From Macrosoma leucophasiata (Eukaryota; Arthropoda; Insecta; Lepidoptera; Hedylidae), in NCBI GenBank assembly GCA_036365455.1, contig JAWQUS010000023.1, forward strand, positions 6,572,001 through 6,636,000: 64,000 nt of DNA. Reading direction: 5' to 3'. This document shows, piece after piece, positions 46,701 to 57,200 of the stretch. Position 1 is the first letter of the stretch. The number at the start of each line of letters is the position of its first letter. The notes beneath the pieces were generated by a model. The model searched no databases. It was given only the letters and a program-made list of their open reading frames with translations, and was not told where the DNA came from. The translations under genes and the position numbers were made by a program.

Positions 46701-49700
46701 CCCCCCCCTCTGTTGCGCATCACGCGCGGAGGGAGGGATGATGATTAGTCAGCGGAAATTACAGTACCACCTGACCGGAACACGATAGTGCTGAACACTA
46801 CCATTTAGCGGCAAGTATATTAAGTAATGCGGTGGTGGCCCGCGAGCTCCGTCACTGGAGCTCTACCACCAGTAGTATTGCAATTTGTTAATGTTAGTTT
46901 GTTGTATGTACTGCATGCCGTATATTTCCAGATCTGTAGGAGGGCGAGCATAAGCATGGTGGACAACTTTTGTTGTTTTAAATGTAGCATTAGAATCAAT
47001 CAAAGAGAGTTACTTTTCCAATTATTTATTTGTACGTGTCGGGTTTGCTATTTGGGTATATACAGTGGCACCCACGAGTGTGAGTGTAAGCGTGTTTTTT
47101 TTTATATCGTAGACAGAGATGTTTATAAAAATCTCGGCAACGCTCTCTGAATTAATTATATGAAGATGAACATAGATTAAAATTAATTTATTATAATTTC
47201 AGCTAACAAACCCAACAAGTATCAGGAGCGACCGATCCGACTACACGGAGTCTGATCAAGACACCCTCAACAACGATGTCGTGTCGTCCGAGCCTGAATC
47301 CGACGTCACAAACTCCCAAAACTTTTCACCTTCAGAAAACAACGTGCCTACTTCCACGCCGGAGAGAACTGATTATACGGAACCGAACTCTTTGGAGAGT
47401 GAATCATGGTTATCTAGCTCATACGATCACAAGTCGTCTTTGCTGGAGTCGTCAATTAATTTCATAGAACACGAAACCTCGTCGCAAAGGGTGCATTTGT
47501 CGAACCACAAGAAAATTGGTGAGATGCCGTGTACGAATAAGTAATTTAAAGAACTGTTATCAGCTATAAAAAGTGGCACCACAACTTTGACATACCTAGA
47601 TATTGTTACTTGTCAAAGTGACAATTTAAATTTTCATTTCCATTTTATTTGTTGTGTTATTTTTTATTGCCATGACGACGTAACTGTCAATGTCAAGGCC
47701 ATAGCAACGAACCGTGGTGCCACTTTTATATCGTTCTTTATATAAAAATTATATAGAAAGAAAGAAAATATTGCCGTTCTTTTTTACGTTTTTTTATATT
47801 ACGAACTTCGCCGGGACAGCTATAATAGAAAAAAAATAGTTAAAAAAAAATATGTCTTTAAGTTGACAGACAAGCAGACGGGCCACCTGATGGAAAGTGG
47901 TCACCGTCGCCTATGAACATTTGCAACACCAGGATAGTTGCCAACGCGCTTCCAGCCCTGAAGGACTCTTTTGACGCCATTTTTGAAGAACCAAATTAAA
48001 AAAAAATCAAAAAATTCAGCTCAGATGTTCGAGCCTGTCAGTAAGTCCTGGGTCGTTAACAATACGAACAGCGCGTCTTTGTATGTAGAGAGTCAAGTGG
48101 ACCAAGCTGGTATTTGGGCAGATAGGTACTCTCTGATCTACCAATTTTACACAAAAAAACTTGATACAAATCGGTTACGCTGTTTTGGAGGAGTTCGGTT
48201 ACAACAACACACAGGCACAACAACTTAGATCACAGGGGCGGCAACGCATCTGCATTTTTACCTCTGGTTTTTGTGTGAATGTATAGGCTGCGGTCATCAC
48301 TTGACATCCATTTGATCTGCACGCTTTTTGTCACGTTCGTAACATAAAAAGATATATTTATAATAATATTTATATTATTACAGAAAGTCTTCCCAATTAA
48401 ATTTAAAGAACTACTTTGTTTCTTTGACTATGTATTTAAGTTGTAAGTTTAAAAATGTGTTTTAAATTTTCCAGCAAATGGTGGAGCGCCCAGAAGCCCT
48501 AGCAAAGAACGGTATAGTAATTTATTTTTCGTTGTATTAAGCAATACAAATATTGAAGGAGATGTTTTAGAAATGTCTGGATCCTGGACCCACTTTATGT
48601 ACACAACAGAATCCAATATATAAAATTCTCGTGTCACAGTGTTTGTAACAATACTCCTCCGAAACGACTAGACCGATCATTATGAAATTTTGTGTGTATA
48701 TTTAGTAGGTATGAGGATCGGTTGTAGTAAATTTTTGTATATCCCTAAATGGTATATAAAAAAAGGTTTTTCGATTTTTTGGACATATTTTTTTTTACTA
48801 TTCTAAGGCGATACGAAGTTCGTCGGGGCAGCTAGTCATTGATAAAATTATTCAAATGGTATTCAACTATCAATTTTAAGCAATGTTGGGTTGTTTATTT
48901 TGTTCTTATACAATTTTTTTTTACAAAATGGTCACCCTTGTTGTTTCACCTGTCACTTGACACCTTTAAACATCAAACTTTCTTCCCTAGAAAGTAGTTA
49001 AAGTAAGAAATAAGTAAAGAAGAAATTAATTAAAAGTTAAGTAACTAAGTATGAAATCACTATTTTTTAATCGTAAAGGTGCAAAATTTATGAAAGTTGG
49101 AATATCATTATATGAGAAAAAGATTTTTAAAAATGACGAAATATACTGAAAATAAAACTTTAAAATAATAATAATTTCACTTTTGTACTCTTTTGTATAA
49201 TTTGCAATATCTGTTAATATTCCAGTTTTTACAAAACAGTAGTAACATTGACGAAGATATTTTATAATGTTTTTCACCATACAATAGTGAGGTGTTTTAC
49301 CACGGTGTGAAATATTAGTTATTGACTAGATGTTCAAACACAGATTGTATTTATTTTTTAAATTCCGATTAAAATTGCCCACGTCAAAATAATAAACTAA
49401 ATAATTAGAAAAATTAGGATAAACTGATTCTTTAGTAAATAATTTAATAGCATCAGAAAAAGGCTGTAAAATTCCCATAATTCCTAATTTATTAGGACCT
49501 TTACGAATTTGAATATACCCTAACACCTTACGTTTATTACCCTAAAGTTGGTAATATAAAAAAAGGAAAGATTTAACAATAACCATAATTAGTAAAAACA
49601 ATTCGATTGTTCAAACTAATCTTTAATTTTCAATATGTATATGTTTTAAATAGTAATTTTTTAGGCATATAATGTACAATAAGTGCTTTGAGTGAAATAA

Positions 49701-49755
49701 TTTCCTAAATAAAACGTTATTTTTCAGAATGAATGGCACGGGGACAACGGATTGA
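37722..49755 (+). CDS. Putative single-pass membrane protein with Ser/acid-rich tail, unrecognised, 7 exons
   Basis: Coding exons: 37722-37871 (ATG 37724), 38227-38375, 41534-41740, 46207-46338, 47203-47518, 48475-48511, 49728-49755 (TGA). Phases match throughout, giving 338 aa. The N-terminal exon reads [17 protein letters not shown]...[18 protein letters not shown], an amphipathic helical stretch. Exon 2 has one hydrophobic run, [13 protein letters not shown] (about residues 63-75), which may be a short membrane anchor. Exon 3 is basic ([19 protein letters not shown]) with [13 protein letters not shown]. Exons 4-5 are acidic and Ser/Thr-rich ([12 protein letters not shown]; multiple SE/SD pairs). 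The last two exons are tiny and less certain: exon 5 also reads into a stop at about 47544, and exon 6 reads through its weak donor to a stop near 48623, so alternative C-termini are possible. An upstream untranslated exon is likely, because an AG acceptor lies 2 nt before the ATG. No family recognised. Confidence 0.75.
38417..38512 (+). repeat. Partial SINE-A (3' end)
   Basis: ACCGGCGAATCGTGGGTGTT through GATTACAGGCGTGAAGTTCC. The 3' end abuts SINE-C. In intron 2 of the 338-aa gene. Confidence 0.75.
38513..38690 (+). repeat. SINE-C copy
   Basis: B-box-like GGGTTCGATCCCCGTACCAG, CACAGATATTTGTTTCGGGA, GTACAACGGCAGCCACGACA, AGCGTAGGCGTACGAGTGTA. Confidence 0.7.
38735..38852 (-). repeat. Rearranged SINE-B fragment
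   Basis: Keeps GAGATTTCAATGTAGATGCG and the end CACTGGAGCACTACCACCAG, with the middle rearranged. Confidence 0.55.
39195..39500 (+). repeat. Interspersed repeat, relative of 47868-47995
   Basis: Shares (complement) GGCGACGATGACCACTTTC, CAAGTGGCCCGTCTGCTT and GCGCGTTGGCAACT with the minus copy at 47868-47995. Confidence 0.55.
39501..40620. other. Intron 2 filler of the 338-aa gene
   Basis: AT-rich; a degenerate SINE-B piece around 40160-40290 and a degenerate ACTAGCTG..GACGAACTTCGTAT repeat at 40331-40460. No gene. Confidence 0.4.
40622..40668 (+). pseudogene. Duplicate of part of exon 3 inside intron 2
   Basis: TCCTGGT, GCATACAGTC and CTCTTCGAATTTACCATGTGC match exon 3 of the same gene (41636-41676) with a few substitutions, including one that makes an in-frame TAG (CTGGTTGAGTAGC). 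It has no donor, so it is probably non-functional. Confidence 0.7.
40849..41160 (+). repeat. SINE-A copy
   Basis: Full-length: CTGCCTCAGTAGCGTAGTGG to GGGATTACAGGCGTGAAGTT. In intron 2, between the exon-3 remnant and exon 3. Confidence 0.85.
41891..42175. mobile_element. 285-bp MITE, perfect 32-bp inverted repeats, TA duplication
   Basis: Inverted repeats at 41891-41922 and 42144-42175 are identical over 32 bp (tip TGACAAGCGAGCAAAATTTA). TA is at 41889-41890 and 42176-42177, as in Tc1/mariner-type insertions. Inside is GAAAACTCGAGAACGGCTGC, a motif found in other repeats here. Intron 3 of the 338-aa gene. Confidence 0.85.
42180..44296 (-). mobile_element. Jockey-like LINE, 5'-truncated, with long open RT frame
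   Basis: The reading frame ends at 42416 and stays open upstream past 44092 to at least 44284, so it covers over 620 codons. Upstream residues include [15 protein letters not shown] and [17 protein letters not shown]. The RT palm is intact: [52 protein letters not shown] (motif A), [10 protein letters not shown] (B), LFADDSAY (C) and VKYLGCSID. The N-terminal endonuclease is missing because the copy starts inside ORF2 at the edge of the GGTTCCGTAG repeat. High GC contrasts with the AT-rich intron around it. The 3' UTR (42180-42415) ends without poly-A, beside the MITE at 42175. It lies antisense in intron 3 of the 338-aa gene. Confidence 0.9.
44297..44960 (-). repeat. GGTTCCGTAG interspersed repeat
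   Basis: Begins AGGGTTCCGTAGTAAACAAG, has a GTCTGTCTGTC tract, GAAATTTGGCACAAGTATAT and GACTTATTAAGC. It is the reverse complement of the copy at 62178-62775. Confidence 0.7.
44961..46206. other. Intron 3 filler
   Basis: AT-rich with many AATCGAT-type motifs around 45230-45760 (ATCGATTAATCG, AATCGAAGATCGAT), probably an old palindromic repeat. No coding. Confidence 0.4.
46343..46873 (-). repeat. SINE-B copy interrupted by a LINE tail
   Basis: Two halves (46343-46505 and 46753-46873) reconstitute one minus-strand SINE-B. The break carries the insertion at 46506-46752 with an 11-bp duplication. Confidence 0.85.
46506..46752 (-). mobile_element. 5'-truncated LINE 3' end in SINE-B
   Basis: Flanked by CGGAAATTACA at 46495-46505 and 46753-46763. 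On the minus strand it runs GC-rich (CCCCGAAACGTCGGGGGCGT, GATGCTGGTACACGGGAAAC) into AAATAAAAAAAAAG, the poly-A end. Too short to classify. Confidence 0.75.
47868..47995 (-). repeat. Interspersed repeat, relative of 39195-39500
   Basis: CAAGCAGACGGGCCACCTGA, GAAAGTGGTCACCGTCGCCT, TTGCCAACGCGCTTCC. Confidence 0.55.
48228..48350 (+). repeat. SINE-B 3' fragment
   Basis: GCGGCAACGCATCTGCATTT, GTGTGAATGTATAGGCTGCG, GTCATCACTTGACATCCA, short A-rich end. Confidence 0.65.
48640..48836 (-). repeat. Interspersed repeat fragment (ACTAGCTG family)
   Basis: Reverse orientation, ending AAGGCGATACGAAGTTCGTC then GGGGCAGCTAGT. Lies in intron 6 of the 338-aa gene. Confidence 0.55.
49386..49547 (-). pseudogene. 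Nuclear copy of mitochondrial nad1 fragment (numt)
   Basis: The minus strand reads [37 protein letters not shown] and [13 protein letters not shown], the N-terminal core of NADH dehydrogenase subunit 1 from insect mitochondria. About 50 codons are kept without a stop. The normal gene is about 310 codons, and similarity stops abruptly on both sides, so this is a piece of mtDNA pasted into intron 6 of the 338-aa gene. Confidence 0.9.
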
Positions 49756-51054
49756 TAGTTTGAAGGATCGCTTATTTACGTAGTTGTAAGGAAAAAATGA
49801 ACAGAATCTAAAATCATTGAACAAAATGTGATTTTAAACTAGAGATCTGTGAACGAATGAAATTTTTGTTTATTTAAGTGAAATATTTTTATTGTTATGT
49901 CTGAGCGTTAATAACGCGTGTACTGTTATAATATAAATTATATTGTCATGAACTATGAGCATAAAGGAGGAAAAACGAGTAGTTTTAAGATCTGAAACTA
50001 AGCGCCCTAACGCACTAGCGGTTAGGCTCGGGCGCGGGTAGCCGCGCGGCTTACCGATTTTACAATTTAATATGCAACCGCCTGATATGTATAGTGCGTA
50101 CAATAACAGGCAGTTGTATATTAAACTGAAAAAGCGGCTAGCCGCACGGCTAACCGCTAGTGCGTTAGGGCGCTAAATGAGATATTTTTTATTATTTTAA
50201 TATAATTGTATTTTGTGCTCTTCAAGGGTTCTAATTTCAGTTTCAAAAAAAATATTTCTCAAATAATTACATCTATATAAGAATTACATCTATTTTGAAA
50301 ATATGTAATGGTGGGCTCTGAATCTATATATTGCGATTTATAATATTTACAAACACACTCAAATATAACTCAACTCGAATTTATAATTTTACTTGTTCCG
50401 TCCTACAATTTGAATATTTATTTAATACAGTATATTATGTATAATCTGTATCAGCTATGATTTGTTGATGTATTTTATTCCCTCCACGCAAGTCTGAAAG
50501 TTTCATTTTAAATGAATGCATTTGTCCCAATATAATACATCATATTATTTTTTTACAACCGCAATAAAATGTTGAAAAAGACCTACCATGGGCTGGGTCG
50601 TTTTGATTAATTAAAAAAAAACTACTGTAATGTTAAATTTATATTCTGATCATGAATTGAAGGCATCACATTTTTACGCCATTAGACATTTGTGAGTGTA
50701 CAGCCCTTACAGAAATGTAGATTACAGCCTACTGTCTAGATTTCTCCAAGCGCCATGCCAAATATATTGTTTCTCGTCAAAACGAGGTATTTAAACCCTA
50801 CGCCTTCTTAAGGCTTGAGAGGGAGGGGTCCGACACGTAGCCTTTTCGAAAATATTGATCAAACTTATAATGGGTTGTATAAGTTTTAGCATTATTATTT
50901 ATACATGTACACTGTTTTATTTATGTGTACGTTTAAATATATTATTATTGCATTTGATTTGTCAATATTTACATGTGCTGTGCTACATTCTGTTCGTTGA
51001 ATTGGTTTCTAATTATTTATTTTATTTAATATTGTTGAATGACTAATTTATGAA
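49756..51054. other. 3' flank of the 338-aa gene
   Basis: AT-rich, presumably including the 3' UTR. Holds the MITE at 50002-50173. No other gene recognised. Confidence 0.4.
50002..50173. mobile_element. 172-bp MITE with TAA duplication
   Basis: GCGCCCTAACGCACTAGCGG at the left and its complement at the right (CCGCTAGTGCGTTAGGGCGC). The arms continue with mismatches through TTAG..CGGCTAGCCG. TAA lies at 49999-50001 and 50174-50176. The 3-bp TWA duplication fits PIF/Harbinger MITEs. Confidence 0.8.
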
Positions 51055-51167
51055 GAGAATGATGAAGGTAGACGAGGCCAGAGAGGTTTGTCAGAACCGG
51101 GATATCTGGCGCTCTACACTCTCTGCCTACCCCGTTAGGGACCTGGCGTGAAGATACATACATACAT
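51055..51167 (+). repeat. RTE-like LINE 3' end
   Basis: GATATCTGGCGCTCTACACT, CTACCCCGTTAGGGACCTGG, CGTGAAGATACATACATACA. 5'-truncated. Confidence 0.7.
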
Positions 51168-51639
51168 ACTTATTTAATTATCCCATTCATTCATTTTTCT
51201 ACTTGCGTCTGAAATAAAATTTCCAAATAGTATAATCGATCTTCCTCCACGTGGAAACTAATATTCTTTACATGACTATTGTTATTTAAACTTACCAATA
51301 TAATTTTCTAAAATAAGTTTTCTGAAAGCCAAACACGTTATTAATGTAGTTTTGTTAATTATGTTGACCGCATATACTTTTTATAAGGTTAGGTACTAAT
51401 ACAAACAATTGGAAGCCACTTGACAATAATCGTATAAGGTTATTTTTGACACTTTCAAGATTATGAAAGGGGTCATTTTACTCCTCATTATGAAGAAGTC
51501 TTATGTTGGGGCAGTTTCATGGTGGGGCACCCGGAACCAACAAAAAAGCCGTTGTATATACAAGGTGACTGGTGAATCATGGGACATATTAAAGGACATA
51601 ATATGTCCTTTAATATAATAATTATATAATATATTATAA

Positions 51640-53038
51640 ATTTAATATAATAATTATACAAGCGTCTACGAAATCGCTGCAACAAGTTATGTAGAGATGC
51701 ACAACGACGCCACATACATTCTTTTGTCCTTAATGTAGATCCTGCTACGGCTTGGAAATTTCTCAAAACTTTGGGAGTTGGGAAAATACTACTAATTCTC
51801 TTCCTAGTAACCTCGATCTTGACCTGTTGATACAGTTTTTTTCTTCTGCGTCTCCTTGCGATGATTTAATTAAAATCAATACATTATTTGAACTCTCCCG
51901 GCTTCCCACTCCTAACTATCCAGCTTTTTCATTAAGTCAAGTGTGTGATCGTGATCTTATGAAGAACATTCTTGATATTGATTCTAACGCTGTCGGTAGC
52001 GATTGCATTAGTCGTAATATGATCAATCCTCTTCTTGAACTCCTCACTCCTGTAATCACTTCAATTATGAACCTTTCCCATTTCCGCTCTATCTCTATCC
52101 TGCCACTTTTATCCAAGCTTGTAGAGCGACTTCTTCATAAGCAATTAAATTCATTTCTTACTAAGCATGCAATCCTGAATCCTTTTCAATCGGGTTTCCG
52201 TCCTGGTCATAACACGGCTACTGCCTTGGCAAAAATCACGGACGATATCCGGTGTGGGATGGACAGGCAACAATTCACTTTGTTAGCGTTGTTGGACTTC
52301 AGCAATGCTTTTAACTGTGTAGATTTTGATATATTGTTAGCTGTTCTCCGTTCTCATAACATATCTCCGAATACAATTGACTGGTTTCGCAGTTACTTGT
52401 GTGGGCGCCGGCAACGATTACATACTGGTGACCGCTTCTCCACTTGGTGTGCAACTTATGCCGGTGTCCCACAAGGTGGCGTGTTGTCTCCTTTGCTCTT
52501 TGCTATTTTCATTAACTCTATAGTTCACCGCATATCTTCTCTCTACCACTTGTATGCAGACGACTTGCAAATTTATGTACAAACTTCTCTCGATGATCTA
52601 CCAACAGCATTCGTCAATTTTAATGAAGACCTCTTAAGTATTTTGAAGTGGAGTAATTCATTTGGACTCAAAATTAATCCGTTTAAAAAAACACAGCTAA
52701 TATTATTCGGTAGCTCTAGGCTAATACATAAGATTGACTGGGAGATATTACCTGATATAGTATTTGATGGCCATATCATTCCTTTTGTGGATACAGTAAG
52801 GAATTTGGGAATCACAATGGATAGATGTTTGTCATGGGCTCCGCATATTAGCCAGTTGAACAGAAAGATGTTTGCTGCGGTCCATTCACTAAGAAGGTTG
52901 CATAATTTTCTGCCCGTTTCCACGAAAATTGAGCTTGTACATTCATTACTTTTGCCCATCCTTGACTATGCCGACATCTGCTATTTGAATCTAACACAGG
53001 AGCATAATAAAGATATATTACATAAATACTATAAATAA
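51640..53038 (+). pseudogene. LINE reverse transcriptase, frameshifted and internally deleted
   Basis: The frame before about 51780 (RLRNRCNKLCRDAQRRHIHS, then DPATAWKFLKTLGVGK) continues in another frame as NTTNSLPSNLDLDLLIQFF, so one indel separates them. Downstream it is open to 53038. It has LLSKLVERLLHKQL, QSGFRPGHNTATAL, LLDFSNAFNCVD (motif A), GVPQGGVLSPLLF (B) and LYADDLQIY (C). Between TPVITSIMNLS and HFRSISILPLLSKL the usual W..A.V.P..K stretch is missing, an internal deletion of a few dozen codons. The style (LLDFS.AFD.VD, YADDLQIY) is that of CR1/Jockey-group LINEs. Not functional. Confidence 0.85.
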
Positions 53039-53841
53039 CAAAGAAATCCTTAATTTCTCGTCAAGTCGTCTCGTCTCGTGACGTTTTTCGCCGTTTCAGT
53101 TTGTCCTTTTGTAAAAGTACATAATGATTTGTAAATAGACTCCTTAAAAATCTAATTTTGTCTCAAAATCACCACGTATAATATTAAATTTCACTGCTTT
53201 TTATTTATTTTAACTTTTAATGTTTTAAAAAACCTTAAAAGAAACAAAGTATGCTGGCGGAAAAGGTATATGTTTAAACTATATTCGTTAACAGTGTTAT
53301 GTGGCTTCTAAAACGAACTCCTTTTTCCAAAGTTTTGGCTGTGTGTTATAAACAAGACTGACATGAAATTAACTCTGTTCCTATGTAACATGCTTCGTTC
53401 GAAATCGTCCTATTAATTAATTTATGCGTTATTTTATCAAAACTTTTTGAGTGTTTTTTATTATATTTTGTAATTGTTGCTGATGTATTTATAATAAACG
53501 AATATTTTAATGTATTGCATTTTATTCTAATTATTTTCCAACAAGATAAACATATAATTTATTTTCTCTTTCTTGCTTCAGTATAACATAGAACACAAAA
53601 CAAGCCAAGAATATAGTAATAAATGTTTGAAGATTCTCTAAACACTATGCAAGGAGGAAAAGGAATATTCTATAAAGAAAAAAAAACATTACATGCATGA
53701 CTGGATTATAACACTATAGAATTAATTGGATTAGAGGAGCAGATAATTGAAAAAAAAAGTTTTTTTCTTCGAGTTCAAGCAAAAACTAGAAAGATATCTT
53801 AAATATTATTATGTCTGAGGAAAATAAAAAAAAAAACCAGC
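53039..53841. other. Gene-free stretch before tRNA-Val
   Basis: AT-rich, with several AATAAA/ATAATAAACG tracts near 53490. No coding frame or repeat boundary recognised. Confidence 0.4.
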
Positions 53842-53914
53842 TGTTTCCGCCCGGGATCGAACCGGGGACCTTGTGCGTGTGAAGCACACGTGATAACCGC
53901 TACACTACGGAAAC
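53842..53914 (-). tRNA. tRNA-Val (anticodon CAC)
   Basis: Full 73-nt cloverleaf on the minus strand. Acceptor GTTTCCG pairs with CGGAAAC, the anticodon stem TGTGC/GCACA is perfect around loop TTCACAC, and the T arm CCCGG/CCGGG closes TTCGATC. The A box (TAGTGTAGCGG) and B box (GGTTCGATCC) are intact. Anticodon CAC reads GUG (Val), and the discriminator base is A. A long T run follows the 3' end on the minus strand, serving as the Pol III terminator. Confidence 0.95.
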
Positions 53915-54099
53915 TTGAAGTAATTGATTGAAATTATGACCTAATACATGCAATTGATAAAATAATATCGGTTTGAAAAGAAAGATTAAAAAATTGAAAT
54001 AGATAAATACGCCAGGCGATCACAGCGGGACACTGAAAGTGCTAGGCGCTACATTGGTTCTGACCAAAATAATCAAAAAAAGCCCACTGAATCAGGGCC

Positions 54100-54225
54100 G
54101 GCTAGGCAGTCTCGCGGCTACATCGCCCGCGGAAAGTCGCGGACACGCGCATCGTGTCATTGTCGGTGTTTAGTTGTACACAAATCGACTTCATAAATAC
54201 GCGAGGACCATTAAAGACTGTCGCC
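54100..54225 (+). promoter_or_regulatory. TRIC gene 5' leader and probable start region
   Basis: GC- and CpG-richer stretch immediately before the TRIC ATG, lying between tRNA-Val and the first coding exon. No TATA box is visible at a sensible distance, so a CpG-type or initiator promoter is likely. The exact transcription start cannot be fixed from sequence. Confidence 0.35.
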
Positions 54226-57200
54226 ATGGATCCCGAAGCATTCCTCGACCTGGCCAACCAGGTTATAAAGCTGAAAATGTACCCGTATTTCGACATAGCG
54301 CATTCATTGCTTTGCGCTTTAGCCGTCAGAGAAGACTTGGGTTCTGGTAAGTAATTATCCCAATTCAAAATACACCCGCCAATTTCGGTTTCCACTTCCG
54401 CATCCTGAACGACATTTGCCATACAAATCGGTTGATTTATTGCTCGATATGTGTGTGTACTAAAATTAAGACACCGACAGTTTATAAATAGAACGTTCCC
54501 TGCATCACAACTGAAATGGATCGCCTGTAGTGAATACACGGCTTTGTTACAGGTGTTGGTATTTAAAATTAACATTACAATGAAACACATTAAAAACCCC
54601 ATTAAAATTTATTACTGTATCACGTTACTATTTATATAAATACTGCACTACACAATAATCTAAGATGTCTAAGTAGTGTTATTACTTAACAAAGTCATGT
54701 GCTTTTTTATCATTGATTAATTGCCCACAACTGATACCTACAGATGTACATACTGACGTGGGCAAAAATGATAAGGTGATAATTTTTCAAATAAAAAAAA
54801 ACATGATTGTATCACAGAGGTTGTGTTGTTTCAGACAAGAACCTATGACTTACTACAAGTCGTCGAACATCAGAGTAAGCAATTTCTTGGCGTACGGCTA
54901 GATGGCGCTAATCTCATTTTAGGCAATGGTTTCACAAGCAAATTATACGCAATACACAAACCGTTATTTGAATACGTAACAAAAAGGAATAGTCTTGAAT
55001 GAAATGTAATTTAATGCAAAATAAAATAGATATTCACACGGGCTCGTCCGGGATTTGAACCCGGGACCTCTCGCACCCGAAGCGAGAATCATACCCCTAG
55101 ACCAACGAGCCTTGTTGTGCAAGGCTGAAATTAATCTTGAATTGATGTGATTAACTACGTCAGAGCTGTGAAGTACATGCTTAGGTTTCTGTATTGAAAT
55201 ATAAATTGAGACCAAGTACTAATTTTGCTAATAGTCTAAGATCCAAATCTAGGTCGACCTTTACCTATCTGTTTACTGAATGAAAATGAAACATTTTTTT
55301 AAATCAAATTTCATAATAATATGAATAAACACGTCTTGCATGTGCCATGTACCTATTGCCTATCAATTATGTTCATAAAATAAAAAATAAAATAAGCAGG
55401 CTTCACCCATTAAAATTTGTTAACCAATACAATGTGTTTGAAACTAAGCCTGGGTTGCACCACGATATTTGATGGTTATTGTAACATTTCACATCCTTCT
55501 CTAACTTAAAGAAATCTAGGTCGACCTTTACCTACCTGACCAATCTGCTAAACAAATCTGTTAAAGTGAGAAAAGGATGTGAAATGTTACAATAACTAAT
55601 TTTAACAAATATTTCTGTTAAAGTGAGAGGAGGATGTGAAATGTTACAATAACCTTAACAAATATTTTGGTGCAACCCAGGTTAAAAGTGACATTACGAA
55701 CCGCAAGAAAAAAAATTGATTAATTAAATACAAGATAAATACCTAGCTAAAATTAAATAAGCATTTCAATGAACTAATATAAGTAGAACCAAAAATATTA
55801 AAATTCCTAATAAAGAAAAATACTTTATTTTTTAACTCTTTAATTACCTTTAATACAGTTTTTTAAGTTTGATGAAGTCGCAAACAAGCATACAGTTTAC
55901 TTTGATGGTAAGTAATATTGTAGCTTATATTATTACACCTACATGAAACTAAAGATTTCAATGTTGATGCGTGGCCACTTCTGAGGCCTAAGGTATTATG
56001 CCTCTGTGCTTGTGCCTTTAAATTACAGAACAAGATAGTGCTGAACTACCATTTAGCGGCAAGTAGATTAGGTAATGAGGTGGTGCCTATGCCTGTGAGT
56101 TCCGTCACTGGAGCTCTACCACCAGTCATTAGTTATTGATATAAGAGTACATCAATAATTAATAGTACTGTATTTTTATTCTATAAAGTGTAAAATAAAA
56201 GGAACGAAGGAAAGCGCGTAGAAATCCTTGCAGTCGTTGAGAAGAAGGCACTCATTTTCGCCCGTAGGTCTCCTCAAGATGGTAAGGTTCCGTTTTTCCT
56301 TTTTATCTAAAACGTAAACGTAACTTCACGCCTGTAATCCCCGAAGGGGTAGGCAGAGGTAAATACATGCATTCAAGCATAATACGTACAAACACCCACG
56401 ATTCGCCGCTTACGCTTTTGGCCCATGTAACAGGTGGCGAGCCTATTACCAAACTCCGAAGTACTGGGAAACATCCAGGAAATGGAAAAATTCGTTATCT
56501 CTGATAGCCCCCTACTCGGGAATCGAATCCAGGACCTCCAGCGTAGTAGTAGTGGCCTGCTACCACTAGGCTACTGAGGCCACAGAACAGAAAAAACAGG
56601 CAGTTAAACGGTTTATCTACGGTATCCTAAAAAGCTAAGATTGACGTGAGATGTGTGACCGTGGTTCACTCTCACTAAGGTTCCTTTTGAAAACCAGCGA
56701 CAGGTACCGCATATGAAGTTACCTAACACTTGCTGAACAGGACACAGACATTACGTGTAGGTATGGAATAGTGTTATCTTTTCTGTTTATTGTAAGCAAC
56801 GTTTAATGTCTGTTTTATGTGTCTCGCTGTGTGTCAAATAAATATTTCTTTTTTCCTATGTGTTCCAGGCGCGCAGTCGTTCTCCCGCAAGCACCCGCTG
56901 GCGTGCTGGCTGTCCACCATGCTGGTGATCTTCGCGGGCGGCATGGTGGCCAACGGCCTGCTCGGGGAACCCATACTGGCACCGCTCAAGAACACGCCGC
57001 AACTCCTCATTGGAACTATCACATGGTAAAAGTCTGTTTTGACATAGTAGTGTCTGGGTGACACAAATAAGATTTTTTTTTCCAAAACCATTCTTTCCTA
57101 TTGCAGCCGTTTGTTACCTAAAAGATCCGGACGATAAGATCTCGTTAACGATCGCCGAAATGAATAAACCACTTGTTTACCATCATTCACATTAGGTAAT

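Noticed and set aside
49026..49280. 84-codon minus frame near the numt
   Set aside because: Very AT-rich, low-complexity translation (I/K/F/Y), no family and no splice context.
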